Shown here: piece by piece, positions 8,945-17,042 of the stretch
Layout: every line of letters begins with the position of its first letter
How positions within the stretch are numbered: the stretch's first letter is position 1
DNA from: Corynebacterium resistens DSM 45100
GTDB lineage: Bacteria > Actinomycetota > Actinomycetes > Mycobacteriales > Mycobacteriaceae
Assembly: GCF_000177535.2 (NCBI RefSeq)
Contig: NC_015673.1
Coordinates: 2,232,001-2,296,000, forward strand
DNA: 64,000 nt
Reading direction: 5' to 3'
Translations under genes and position numbers: made by a program
The notes under the pieces: model-generated
What the model was told of the DNA's origin: nothing
What the model saw: only the letters and a program-made list of their open reading frames with translations
Databases searched by the model: none

Positions 8945-10329
8945 GGGTTAAGCGACAAAATGTGTGTCTGCTATCGGCGTGTCGCGGGGTTAGATGTGGC
9001 CTTTTTGGATGCCGATTGAGTGTGTGTACTCGGTATCGATACCGTTGTCGTAGAGGGCTGGTTGTCCTGTTTCATAGTCGGCTTGGTTCTCGTTTCGGGT
9101 CAGGGTTGTAACTTTGGCGAGTTGGTTCTGGCCCCAGTTGGACTGTCTGGCGATTTCTATTGGATCGCCAGGCAGTTCCGTTTTCAGATACAGCCACCAA
9201 TCCAGCATTTTGCGTTGGTGCTCACCGCGTCTGCCGCGATGAGTTCTTGCAAGGAGCTTCAGCTGGGCGTTGATGCCGCCTTCAAGACTGTTGGTGGTGG
9301 ATTTGATCCGGTGCGGCTCGAGCACACCTTTCGGGGGCTTGAGGTAGACAAACAGCAGGTCATTGCGCCACAGGTGGTTGAGACTGTTGTAGGCCTTGCG
9401 CACGTTGACATGGGTCCACACGAGTGTGTCTTTTGCTGTTTTCGGGTCTTTGACCTGTGTCTTTTCGTTGAGCCAATCCTTGTAGAGCGTGTGAAACTCT
9501 TGCAGTTGTGCACCCCATTGTGCAGCCTCGTCCAGGGTGGTGATGCGGGTGAGTTTCAGCGCGAGTCGGTAGATGGTGCGGCCAGCATCAGTGCGTGGTC
9601 GTGAGGTGGTGTAGCGGCGTACTCTGCGTTGGGCGTGCACGAGGCAGCGTTGGATTTTGGTGTTTGGCCAGCACGTTTTAATTGCGCTTGTGGCTCCTCG
9701 GCCACCGTCGATCACAGCGATCAACGGTGCTTCGATGCGCTCGAGCAGGCGCTTGTAGTCGTGTGTGGTTTCTTGTTTGCACCAGTGCCAGGCGATGACG
9801 TGGTCGAGCGTTGCCGCCACGATCAGACAGCCACCTGCGGTGTAGGTGCCGTCGATGAAGATCTGGTCGTAGACCCTGCCTGTATGGCCGATGGTCGGGT
9901 CAGGCACGTCAACCAGCCAAAAGGCATCGAATTTGCGCTGCAGCGTACGTGTCGAGCAGCTCATGTTGCCGGCGATCGCCGCAAGACTGGTCCCGGCGGT
10001 CAGGTGCTGGATGAACGCACGAAATAGGGCTGCGTTGGTGATATCGCTGCGCTGCTTGGTCAGTGAAGCACCGCAGATTTTGCACCGCCACCGGGTCGTC
10101 CCGTTGCTGGTGGTGCCGTTTCGTTTCATATCGCCGCCACAATGGCAGCGTGGTCGGTTCTTTGGCATTGGGCAACCGAACCACCGCTCCGTAGCACACC
10201 ATGGCAGCCACACCGGGGATTTTCGCAAGAGAGGGCCAATATATGCTTTTGGAGCATATATTTTCCGCAAACGCGGAGTTCAGAGCATGAAAATCAACGA
10301 TTCCGGACACACATTTTGTCGCTTAACCC
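8945..10329 (-). mobile_element. IS1249-like insertion sequence (IS256 family), copy A
   Basis: A 1385-bp element with 24-bp perfect terminal inverted repeats starting GGGTTAAGCGACAAAATG. It encodes one DDE transposase on the minus strand. The same element occurs inverted at 41913-43297 with identical length and predicted proteins. The flanks of this copy do not match each other: GGCATTAC on the left, CTTGTTGC on the right. Confidence 0.92.
8990..10168 (-). CDS. IS1249-like transposase, copy A
   Basis: A DDE transposase of the IS256/IS1249 type. An N-terminal zinc-ribbon has CHCGG and CKICG pairs, followed by a helix-turn-helix-like part. The catalytic acidic residues lie in FIDGTYTAGG, AVIDGGRGA and NSLEGGINAQ. 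I place the start at ATG 10168 (MPKNRPRCHCGG...), giving 392 residues. The frame is open to a TTG at 10270, but that extension runs through a 10-bp inverted repeat (10238-10262) and is less family-like. The gene appears intact and could be active. Confidence 0.9.
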   Translation of the reverse strand: MPKNRPRCHCGGDMKRNGTTSNGTTRWRCKICGASLTKQRSDITNAALFRAFIQHLTAGTSLAAIAGNMSCSTRTLQRKFDAFWLVDVPDPTIGHTGRVYDQIFIDGTYTAGGCLIVAATLDHVIAWHWCKQETTHDYKRLLERIEAPLIAVIDGGRGATSAIKTCWPNTKIQRCLVHAQRRVRRYTTSRPRTDAGRTIYRLALKLTRITTLDEAAQWGAQLQEFHTLYKDWLNEKTQVKDPKTAKDTLVWTHVNVRKAYNSLNHLWRNDLLFVYLKPPKGVLEPHRIKSTTNSLEGGINAQLKLLARTHRGRRGEHQRKMLDWWLYLKTELPGDPIEIARQSNWGQNQLAKVTTLTRNENQADYETGQPALYDNGIDTEYTHSIGIQKGHI

Positions 10330-10418
10330 CTTGTTGCTGGCCACTTCCTTCGATCGTTAGACGGGTGCGGGTGCGTCGTCGAAAACAGGAGCGGGCGCTT
10401 CGTAGAGGATGGGGCCTT

Positions 10419-10515
10419 GTGGAGTGTTGGGGGAGAGGTGTTGAGTGCTGGGGGAGAGATGTTGAGGGCTGGGGGAGAGGTGTTGAGTGCTGGGGGAGAG
10501 GTGTTGAGTGCTAAA
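10419..10515. repeat. 21-bp minisatellite, about 4.6 copies
   Basis: Units of GTGTTGAGTGCTGGGGGAGA plus G begin at 10438, 10459 and 10480, with a truncated first copy (10419-10437) and a final partial copy (10501-10515). Copies differ at only one to three positions. It lies between IS copy A and tRNA-Trp and is strongly G-rich on the plus strand. Confidence 0.85.
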
Positions 10516-10521
10516 AGCGCC

Positions 10522-10560
10522 TGCTGCGGTGGGGTGCTGCGGTGGGGTGCTGTGGTGGAG
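10522..10560. repeat. 13-bp tandem repeat, 3 copies
   Basis: TGCTGCGGTGGGG occurs twice exactly (10522-10534, 10535-10547) and once with two changes (10548-10560). It adjoins the 21-bp minisatellite. Confidence 0.8.
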
Positions 10561-10857
10561 CGCTGCGGCGTTCGGAGGGGTGCTGACAGTTGGGCAGTTG
10601 CAGCCGTATTGACGGTGCGATGGGCTGTGTTCGCATGCCTATTTGGTGCTCTATCCCCAACCTGATAAACTCGTGCCCTGTTGTGAAAACCATGACGAAC
10701 ACAATGTGGCGTCGATACTAGAAACCTGCTGGCCAGCCAAAGCCAACAAGGAAAGTAAAGCGCCCGTGTTACCGATGGAAACAACACCTAAAGGAATTAA
10801 AATCCGCGCCAATAGCTTTCATCGCGTAGGCTGTTAACGCAGATCATTAATCCGAAT
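10561..10857 (+). promoter_or_regulatory. non-coding region upstream of tRNA-Trp and secE
   Basis: No gene is visible. It presumably carries the tRNA-Trp/secE promoter; GATAAAC near 10662 is one possible -10. The GTGGCGTCGA word lies at 10706-10715. Assignments are tentative. Confidence 0.3.
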
Positions 10858-10930
<73 letters not shown>

Positions 10931-10964
10931 CACTTTACTTGTAGGACCCTAAGGAGAGTTCCAC

Positions 10965-11303
10965 GTGAGCGACGAGAGCACTAAGACTCCCGCTACCGGA
11001 TCCAGCGATGCTGCTGGCCTCCGTCCGACTGGTAAGCGCCAGAAGGCTGGCCAAGCTACCACCGCGCGTGCGAACTCCGCTTCTCGGGCTCCCGAGGTCG
11101 TGAAGACCGGCAAGAACCCATTCTCCGCGATCGTTGATTTCTTCCGTGGCGTTGTCCGCGAAATGAGCAAGGTCATTTGGCCGACTGGTCGTGAGATGGT
11201 GATGTACACCATCGTTGTTTTGGTCTTCTTGGTTCTGCTAACCACGCTCGTGGGCGGCGTTGATTACCTCACCAGCTTGCTGATGGGTGCAATCTTCCGT
11301 TAG
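10965..11303 (+). CDS. secE: preprotein translocase subunit SecE
   Basis: A 112-residue SecE that clamps SecY in the Sec channel. A hydrophilic N-terminal half is followed by the conserved FFRGVVREMSKVIWPTGREM segment (about 66-85) and one membrane helix (about 86-107). The GTG start at 10965 has AAGGAGAG upstream. It is followed by the nusG promoter/terminator region. Confidence 0.96.
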   Translation: MSDESTKTPATGSSDAAGLRPTGKRQKAGQATTARANSASRAPEVVKTGKNPFSAIVDFFRGVVREMSKVIWPTGREMVMYTIVVLVFLVLLTTLVGGVDYLTSLLMGAIFR

Positions 11304-11388
11304 GCCAACATCCTCTCCAGCGCGTTAACTTCCACGATGGTCGTCGCGCTAAAGCTTGGGATGCCGCCGATTCCCTAGCTTCCGCCGG

Positions 11389-11466
11389 TTGAAACACGTA
11401 GGCGGAACCATGCTAGAATGGCACCATCGCACACCGCCTTCGCCCCCTAGGGAAGGCGGATTTTTA
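11389..11466 (+). promoter_or_regulatory. candidate nusG promoter immediately followed by a terminator-like hairpin
   Basis: TTGAAA (11389-11394) and TAGAAT (11414-11419) are spaced 19 nt. About 15 nt further, CCGCCTTC (11434-11441) pairs with GAAGGCGG (11452-11459), followed by ATTTTTAA. The hairpin may simply end secE transcripts. If the promoter is real, the hairpin sits at the very start of the nusG leader and could act as an attenuator. Confidence 0.5.
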
Positions 11467-11527
11467 ATTGCTCCACACGGTCGATCCTTTCGGCCATGTA
11501 TGCAACCAGTCAAGGAGAGGAAAACCA

Positions 11528-12469
11528 TTGTCCGCAGATAAAGACATCACCGCTGAGAGCCTAGCTGCCGCCGCGCAGGAGGATGTGCAGCAGGCCGTAG
11601 CTGAGGCAGCTGAGGCTCACCGTGCTTCTTCTGATTCTGACGCCACCTCCTCCGAGACCAACAGCACCGAGCAGGCAGACGTTCCAGCTGGCAACGCTGA
11701 AGGCGAGGCTGCCGAAGGCGCTACAGATTCCGCGGATGCCGCTTCCGGGGACAGCGAAGAAGGCGCTAAGTCCGATTCCGAGCAAGAGCTCGAAGATGCC
11801 GCTATGCAGGCTTACAAGACTCGCCTGCGCGAGTTCATGCGTTCTATGAAGAAGCTGCCGGGAGAGTGGTACATCGTACAGTGCTACTCCGGCTACGAGA
11901 ACAAGGTGAAGACTAACCTTGAGATGCGTGCGCAGACCTTGGGGGTGGACGAGCACATCCACGAAGTTGTGGTTCCCATCGAGGAGGTTACCGAGCTGCG
12001 TGACGGTAAGCGCAAGCAGGTCAAGCGCAAGCTACTGCCGGGCTACGTGCTGGTTCGCATGGAACTAGAGGATGCCGCTTGGTCTGTAGTTCGCGATACC
12101 CCAGGCGTGACGAGCTTCGTGGGTAACGAAGGTAAGCCCACCCCTGTGAAGATTCGCGAGGTTGCGAAGTTCCTTCTGCCACCAGAGACCGCCAAGCCAG
12201 CTTCCACCGAAGAAGGTACCGAGGAAGCGGGTGCCGTGGACGTGTCCGCTACTGGCGTGGCCACACCACCAAAGCCAGCCAGCGAATCCGTGGTTGTGGA
12301 TTACGAAGTTGGCGAGTCCGTCACTATTCTTTCCGGACCATTCGCTTCAGTCTCCGCGACGATTTCCGAGATCGATACCACTGCCAATCGCCTCAAGGCT
12401 ATGGTTTCTATCTTCGGCCGCGAGACCCCGGTTGAGCTGGAATTTGATCAGGTGGAAAAGCTCAACTAA
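11528..12469 (+). CDS. nusG: transcription termination/antitermination protein NusG
   Basis: A 313-residue NusG, which binds RNA polymerase and couples it to Rho or S10. Residues 1-105 are an acidic Ala/Glu/Ser-rich extension usual in actinobacteria. The NGN domain starts near [20 protein letters not shown], and the C-terminal KOW domain contains [18 protein letters not shown]. Between them is an acidic Pro/Ala linker. TTG 11528 was chosen because AAGGAGAGG lies upstream; the frame extends to 11468 without a ribosome-binding site. Confidence 0.95.
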   Translation: MSADKDITAESLAAAAQEDVQQAVAEAAEAHRASSDSDATSSETNSTEQADVPAGNAEGEAAEGATDSADAASGDSEEGAKSDSEQELEDAAMQAYKTRLREFMRSMKKLPGEWYIVQCYSGYENKVKTNLEMRAQTLGVDEHIHEVVVPIEEVTELRDGKRKQVKRKLLPGYVLVRMELEDAAWSVVRDTPGVTSFVGNEGKPTPVKIREVAKFLLPPETAKPASTEEGTEEAGAVDVSATGVATPPKPASESVVVDYEVGESVTILSGPFASVSATISEIDTTANRLKAMVSIFGRETPVELEFDQVEKLN

Positions 12470-12636
12470 GCTTTACCAGTCCGCTAATGTGTACATTTTC
12501 CGGTGGCCGGTAATTCTTAATCCGGCATCCGGTCAGTAGCTAGGTAGGGCTCACGCTGCCGACAACGGCAGTGGTGGGCCTAAACTTTTGCCCCTCGCGG
12601 ACGGCACAGCTGCTGATAACAGAAAGAGGTTTCATC
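12470..12636 (+). promoter_or_regulatory. rplK leader with stable hairpin
   Basis: GGGCTCAC/CTGCC (from 12547) pairs with GGCAG/GTGGGCC (to 12580), without a long T-run. This may be a leader structure, for example for L1 or L11 feedback, or a weak terminator. An AGAAAGAGG ribosome-binding site precedes rplK. Confidence 0.4.
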
Positions 12637-13074
12637 ATGGCCAAGAAGAAGGTCACGGGTCTCATCAAACTGCAGATCCAGGCAGGTCAGGCTACTCCAG
12701 CTCCTCCAGTTGGTCCAGCCCTGGGTGCTCACGGCGTTAACATCGTCGAGTTCACCAAGGCATACAACGCTGCCACCGAATCCCAGCGCGGCAACATCGT
12801 TCCAGTTGAGATCACGGTATACGAAGACCGCTCCTTCGACTTCAAGCTGAAGACCCCACCGGCAGCCAAGCTGCTGCTGAAGGCCGCTGGCCTGCAGAAG
12901 GGCTCTGGCGTTCCTCACACTAACAAGGTCGGCTCCGTGACCTGGGAACAGTGCAAGGAAATCGCTGAGACCAAGAAGGAAGACCTCTCTGCTAACGACG
13001 TAGAGATGGGCGCTCGCATCATCGCCGGTACCGCTCGCTCCATGGGCATCACCGTCGAGGGCGCACCAGCCTAA
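12637..13074 (+). CDS. rplK: 50S ribosomal protein L11
   Basis: A 145-residue L11 ([21 protein letters not shown]), part of the GTPase-associated centre and needed for RelA activation. The Pro-rich N-terminal motif and the C-terminal rRNA-binding domain ([18 protein letters not shown]) are present. The start is ATG 12637 with AGAAAGAGG upstream. Confidence 0.97.
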
Positions 13075-13083
13075 ATTCCTTCT

Positions 13084-13163
13084 CGACGCCCACGGCCCTC
13101 CGCCCCCGACTCTCAGAACTGGGGTCCGTCGCTCACTGAGCCGGGGAGGGCGAAGGGGCGTCG
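13084..13163 (+). promoter_or_regulatory. long imperfect hairpin between rplK and rplA
   Basis: CGACGCCC near 13084 pairs with GGGCGTCG near 13163, reinforced inside by GCCCTCC/GGAGGGC. It lies in the 172-nt spacer and is followed by AT-rich sequence (TAAAATAATAAAAAG). It may be a partial terminator, a processing site or an L1-binding structure; the sequence does not decide. Confidence 0.45.
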
Positions 13164-13246
13164 TAAAATAATAAAAAGACAAAACGTGGAAGGGTCGCTT
13201 GCTGGCCCGAAAACCACAACCTCCATCTACAGATTGGAAGAACATC

Positions 13247-13957
13247 ATGAGCAAGACTTCTAAGGCATACCGCGCAGCTGCGGAAAAGGTTGACAAGTCC
13301 CGCCTGTACAGCCCAATTGAGGCTGCCAAGCTGGTCAAGGAGACCTCCTCCAAGAACTACGATGCAACCGTTGACGTTGCCATCCGCTTGGGTGTTGACC
13401 CACGCAAGGCTGACCAGCTGGTTCGTGGCACCGTATCCCTGCCTAACGGCACTGGTAAGACCGTTCGCGTTGTTGTTTTCGCTGAGGGTCCAAATGCTAC
13501 CGCTGCTGAAGAGGCTGGCGCTGACTTCGTTGGTACCGCTGAACTGATCGAAAAGATCCAGGGCGGCTGGACCGATTTCGATGCTGCTATCGCTACCCCT
13601 GACCAGATGGCCAAGGTTGGTCGTGTGGCTCGCGTGCTTGGTCCACGTGGCCTGATGCCGAACCCTAAGACCGGTACCGTTACCCCTGACGTTGCCAAGG
13701 CTGTCTCCGAGATCAAGGGCGGCAAGATCTCCTTCCGCGTTGACAAGGCTTCCAACCTGCACGCGATCATCGGTAAGGCTTCCTTCTCTGAGAAGCAGCT
13801 GGCTGAAAACTACGGCGCTTTGATCGACGAGCTGCTGCGTATCAAGCCTGCTTCCTCCAAGGGTCGTTACCTGAAGAAGATCACCCTGTCTTCCACCAGC
13901 GGTCCAGGTATCCCAGTGGACAACTCCGTTCTGAAGAACTACGCGGAAGAAGCTTAA
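13247..13957 (+). CDS. rplA: 50S ribosomal protein L1
   Basis: A 236-residue L1 forming the mobile L1 stalk, with the motif [18 protein letters not shown]. The start is ATG 13247 ([20 protein letters not shown]) after a GGAAGAAC ribosome-binding site; the frame is open further upstream. A strong terminator follows. Confidence 0.97.
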   Translation: MSKTSKAYRAAAEKVDKSRLYSPIEAAKLVKETSSKNYDATVDVAIRLGVDPRKADQLVRGTVSLPNGTGKTVRVVVFAEGPNATAAEEAGADFVGTAELIEKIQGGWTDFDAAIATPDQMAKVGRVARVLGPRGLMPNPKTGTVTPDVAKAVSEIKGGKISFRVDKASNLHAIIGKASFSEKQLAENYGALIDELLRIKPASSKGRYLKKITLSSTSGPGIPVDNSVLKNYAEEA

Positions 13958-13997
13958 GTCCTGCGATTTACCCCGCTAGGATAATTCCTGCGAGTGT

Positions 13998-14055
13998 TTA
14001 AGCGCCGAGGTAATCCCCTCTGAGAGGAGGGTTACCCCGGCGCTTAAGTGTTTTT
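13998..14055 (+). terminator. strong terminator after rplA
   Basis: TTAAGCGCCG (13998-14007) and the following GGTAA/CCCCTC pair with GAGGGGTTACC-like sequence and CGGCGCTTAA (ending 14047), followed by GTGTTTTT. Confidence 0.85.
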
Positions 14056-14087
14056 GAATGATTTTCAGCGATCACCGCTGTGAATGA

Positions 14088-15140
14088 TTAGCTGCGCCGA
14101 GCGCGCCTCAAGCTGATCTGACCCAGCCCTGGAATCACGGCGGCCCGCACGTGCGGGTTGCTGCGACGGTATTCGCCCGGCTCGCCTGGGTCGAGTGCTT
14201 CCTGCACTAGATCTAGAACTCCAGGAGAGTAGAGGATCGCGAGGTGATCGGAGAAATCCTTTACGTTACCGGTTTGGATTAGCACGTTTTTCACCGTCGC
14301 ACCTGGGCCCGCCTCCAAGCGTTGGGTGCGCCACGGCGTAACTACCTGGTCGAATCGTGAGCAGATCATGAGGTAATCCACGCCCGGTATGGTATCCCCA
14401 TCGCGATTGAGGTGCTTCATGAATTCCGACCCAATTGTCTGGTCTACTGCTGCTCCGCCTAGCACCTTTTGGGTGAACTTCAGCCGGCCATTCTTTCCGA
14501 GTAATTTTTCGCTAATCGTTGCCAGACCACTCAAGGTGGTGCCGTGATTGGAACCGCCCAGACCGATGAGCCTGCGCACTCTGTTCTTTGTAGGATCCAA
14601 TGGGTTGGCGCCTCCGCTGTCGCACAGATACAGCCTCGCCTGCGCCACGCCCTGCGAGTGCCCGACTAAGTCCACTTGTGGAGCACCGGTGTGTTCCAAA
14701 ACTTTGTCAATGAATTCCGCTACCTCCTTTTGACCCTCTCGCAGGGGTGCTGATGCGTGGATGGCCTTAGGGCGCCCAGCCCATGCGGAAGTATCCCGCC
14801 CGTAGTTCATGGCGAAGACTTTGTGCCCGGCTTGTTGGAGCTGGGGTGCAAGCAAAGACCATGAGTTGTACGCGTTTAGCCATGTGCCATGGATGAGGAC
14901 CACCGGCAGGGTTGGCCTTTTGGTTCTGACGCCGCGCTCGAATTCGTCTAAAGCCTTTGGATAGTAATCTTTGGTCTGTTCCCACAGGTTTGCGCCGGAG
15001 GGTTGCCACGTTGGGTTACGCAGAGAACGCAGGAAAGCTGTGATGAAGGCGTGGCTGGTGCGAACATTCGGATGAAGCTTTGCTGCGTCATCGCCGCTGT
15101 GGGTGGTGTGGTGATTCAGTGTGGTTCCGTTGTCGCTCAT
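14088..15140 (-). CDS. alpha/beta-hydrolase lipase (Lipase_2 type), no signal peptide
   Basis: A 350-residue lipase or esterase-like protein. The oxyanion strand is VVLIHGTWLNAYNSW (about 82-96), the nucleophile elbow is GHSQG (about 160-164), the acid is probably in CSRFDQVVTP, and the His is in SDHLAILYSPGVLD. It is a paralog of the secreted lipase at 33583-34824, sharing HGTW, NW/SW, LAPQL, VDLVGHSQG and LYSP/FYSP blocks. It lacks a signal peptide and Cys pairs, so it is probably cytoplasmic or exported by another route. It runs opposite to rplA. Substrate is unknown; triacylglycerol or ester hydrolysis is inferred from the family. Confidence 0.8.
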   Translation of the reverse strand: MSDNGTTLNHHTTHSGDDAAKLHPNVRTSHAFITAFLRSLRNPTWQPSGANLWEQTKDYYPKALDEFERGVRTKRPTLPVVLIHGTWLNAYNSWSLLAPQLQQAGHKVFAMNYGRDTSAWAGRPKAIHASAPLREGQKEVAEFIDKVLEHTGAPQVDLVGHSQGVAQARLYLCDSGGANPLDPTKNRVRRLIGLGGSNHGTTLSGLATISEKLLGKNGRLKFTQKVLGGAAVDQTIGSEFMKHLNRDGDTIPGVDYLMICSRFDQVVTPWRTQRLEAGPGATVKNVLIQTGNVKDFSDHLAILYSPGVLDLVQEALDPGEPGEYRRSNPHVRAAVIPGLGQISLRRARRS

Positions 15141-15350
15141 ACTTTTTCACGGTAGCGCAGGGAAAAACGTTTGAGGTGAAAACGGGGGTATTAGGAATAG
15201 TTGTCATTAGTGTACCAATATCGTTAGTATCTACTGATAATCATGTCGGTTTGATTTGCGCTGCTAGGGCTCGTGAAGTGCGGGGTTTACGCGGAACTTT
15301 TTTAGTCCGCGTTCCTAGGCGCAAAAAGATTTTCAAGAGGTTGCACAGGG
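15141..15350. promoter_or_regulatory. divergent region upstream of the anchored-repeat transporter
   Basis: AT-rich stretch around 15195-15250 with TAGTATCTACTGATAATC. TGATAATCAT resembles one half of a Zur-type box (TGANAATNATT...), but the second half is poor, so metal control is only suggested. Confidence 0.25.
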
Positions 15351-17042
15351 ATGCCCAGAAGTGTCAGTTTTTCCGTCCGTCGCGCCGCTATTGCTATGTC
15401 GACTGCACTGAGCGTGACAGCCCTAGGGGCAGTGGGGTTGGGCGGTGCTGGGGGCGTCGGAATTCAAACCGCCCAAGCAGCAGAATCGAAAACCGTGCTG
15501 AAAAGCGGGCACATTGATGCATTCAATGTGTCGGCTAGTGGGAATAAGCTGCGGCTACAACTTAAAGAGGACGTCACGGGAACGCATGTCAAGCGTAATC
15601 CGGAAAACGTGGAGTTGTGCGTAACTAAGAAAGCATGGACATCCCAGACATCCGGGGTGAGCTTCATTGGGAAGGGATCGTATTTCCTACCACAGGGTTC
15701 TGATGGCAGTAATACGATTTGGCCCGGCTGGGATACCAGTGATGTGCGGGGTAGCGGTGCGAAGTCTGTGGACATCAAGATTGCCAGCCTGCAAGGCCCA
15801 GGGAAGGTTTACCTATGGCAAAACGGAAACTTGGGCGGTAATGGGCAGCCCGTGACTGGGAATTACCAACTGCGTTCCGGGGCGAAGATTAATGTGCCAT
15901 CGCCAGCGCATGTGCATGCTAACTGGGCTTTCACCAAGCCGGGGCGCTACACCATGCAGGTGCAGGCGAAAGCAGATAACGGCGCCACCTCGCAGACTGC
16001 TACCTACAACTGGACGGTCGAAGGCGATGGGGTGTCCTGTGGCCAAGGATCCAATGCTGGTTCCACTGGTGCAGGAATGGTAGGAAAGTCCAACGCCGGG
16101 AAGAATACCGGAACGTCTGTTGCTACCGAAAAGGAAAGCACAGCGCGAGGTGGCGGAATCGTCTCAGGCATTAAGAATGCAGCGCACGAGGGATCGAGTG
16201 CTCCGACGTGCAAAAAGGGCGAACCAGCGCTGCGGGCGCGAGTTAAGGATGACCGTCAATCGCCACCTGTCTGGCGCGCTCCGAATTCCTTGACCTTCGG
16301 ACTGGGCGGTGCCGCTAAGGCCCAACTGCCACAAAGCCTGGGGCCCATCAAGAAGGGGACCGTATGGATGATTGGTGCCACCCAACAAAATGGGGTGCCG
16401 TGGTTGGGGACGAACACGATGAATCCGAAGCTTTTGGCTCACACCACGGGTGATGTCACTTTCAAGCTGTCCAGCTTCAGCGGACCAGGCAACATGTTTG
16501 TTTACGAACAGGGCAACTTGGGGCAGGTTGTGGGCAACAAGTGGTTCCAAGCCACTGGAGGCCAGGTCAGTGGTGCGCACAAAGTTCCTCGCAACAGCCA
16601 CGTGCACCCCAACTGGGTCTTCGATAAGCCCGGTACCTACAAGGTAGGAATTACGCAGACCGCCACGCTGAAAAACGGCAAGAAGATCTCCGCCCCTGCT
16701 GTGCTGACCTTCAAGGTGGGAGGCTCGGGTAACGCCAACTCCGGGCACTTCGACTTCGGTGCGGATGTCACCACCAACGGTGATTGCGAGGCTAGTGGTG
16801 CCGCAGGCGGTGGAGCTAGTGGATCCGGCGCCTCGGATGCGACTGGCTCGAGTGCTGGTGGAAGCGGCTCGAGCGCCGGGGGTGCAGATGGCCAGTCCGA
16901 TGATTCACTAGCGGATACCGGCATGACCACTGGCACCTTGCCGATGCTGGCCGTGGGCCTTGGCATCACAGTTCTGGGTGCCGGAATCATCTACTACCTG
17001 CGCTCCAGTCAAGCTATCTTGCGTACCTATGGCCGCCGCTAA
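15351..17042 (+). CDS. wall-anchored protein with two 'choice-of-anchor M' repeats (ABC transporter-associated)
   Basis: A 563-residue surface protein matching the actinobacterial ABC-transporter-associated repeat type (TIGR03769/TIGR03773 by family knowledge). The signal peptide is about residues 1-43 (cleavage near AQA-AES). Two repeats follow (about 48-225 and 285-455), each with a WPGW or VPWLG block, a GPG motif, and a HVHANW or HVHPNW ... KPG block. A Gly/Ser/Ala linker and the sorting signal LADTG (520-524) with hydrophobic segment and basic tail end the protein. The His-rich blocks suggest metal binding, by inference. The start of the next gene overlaps its end by 14 nt. Confidence 0.85.
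   Translation: MPRSVSFSVRRAAIAMSTALSVTALGAVGLGGAGGVGIQTAQAAESKTVLKSGHIDAFNVSASGNKLRLQLKEDVTGTHVKRNPENVELCVTKKAWTSQTSGVSFIGKGSYFLPQGSDGSNTIWPGWDTSDVRGSGAKSVDIKIASLQGPGKVYLWQNGNLGGNGQPVTGNYQLRSGAKINVPSPAHVHANWAFTKPGRYTMQVQAKADNGATSQTATYNWTVEGDGVSCGQGSNAGSTGAGMVGKSNAGKNTGTSVATEKESTARGGGIVSGIKNAAHEGSSAPTCKKGEPALRARVKDDRQSPPVWRAPNSLTFGLGGAAKAQLPQSLGPIKKGTVWMIGATQQNGVPWLGTNTMNPKLLAHTTGDVTFKLSSFSGPGNMFVYEQGNLGQVVGNKWFQATGGQVSGAHKVPRNSHVHPNWVFDKPGTYKVGITQTATLKNGKKISAPAVLTFKVGGSGNANSGHFDFGADVTTNGDCEASGAAGGGASGSGASDATGSSAGGSGSSAGGADGQSDDSLADTGMTTGTLPMLAVGLGITVLGAGIIYYLRSSQAILRTYGRR

Noticed and set aside
10419..10560. CRISPR array
   Set aside because: Units are contiguous without unique spacers and no cas genes are nearby; these are minisatellites.
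15220..15250. Zur operator upstream of the metal transporter
   Set aside because: Only one half (TGATAATCAT) fits; the second half is not symmetrical, so it is mentioned only as a weak possibility.
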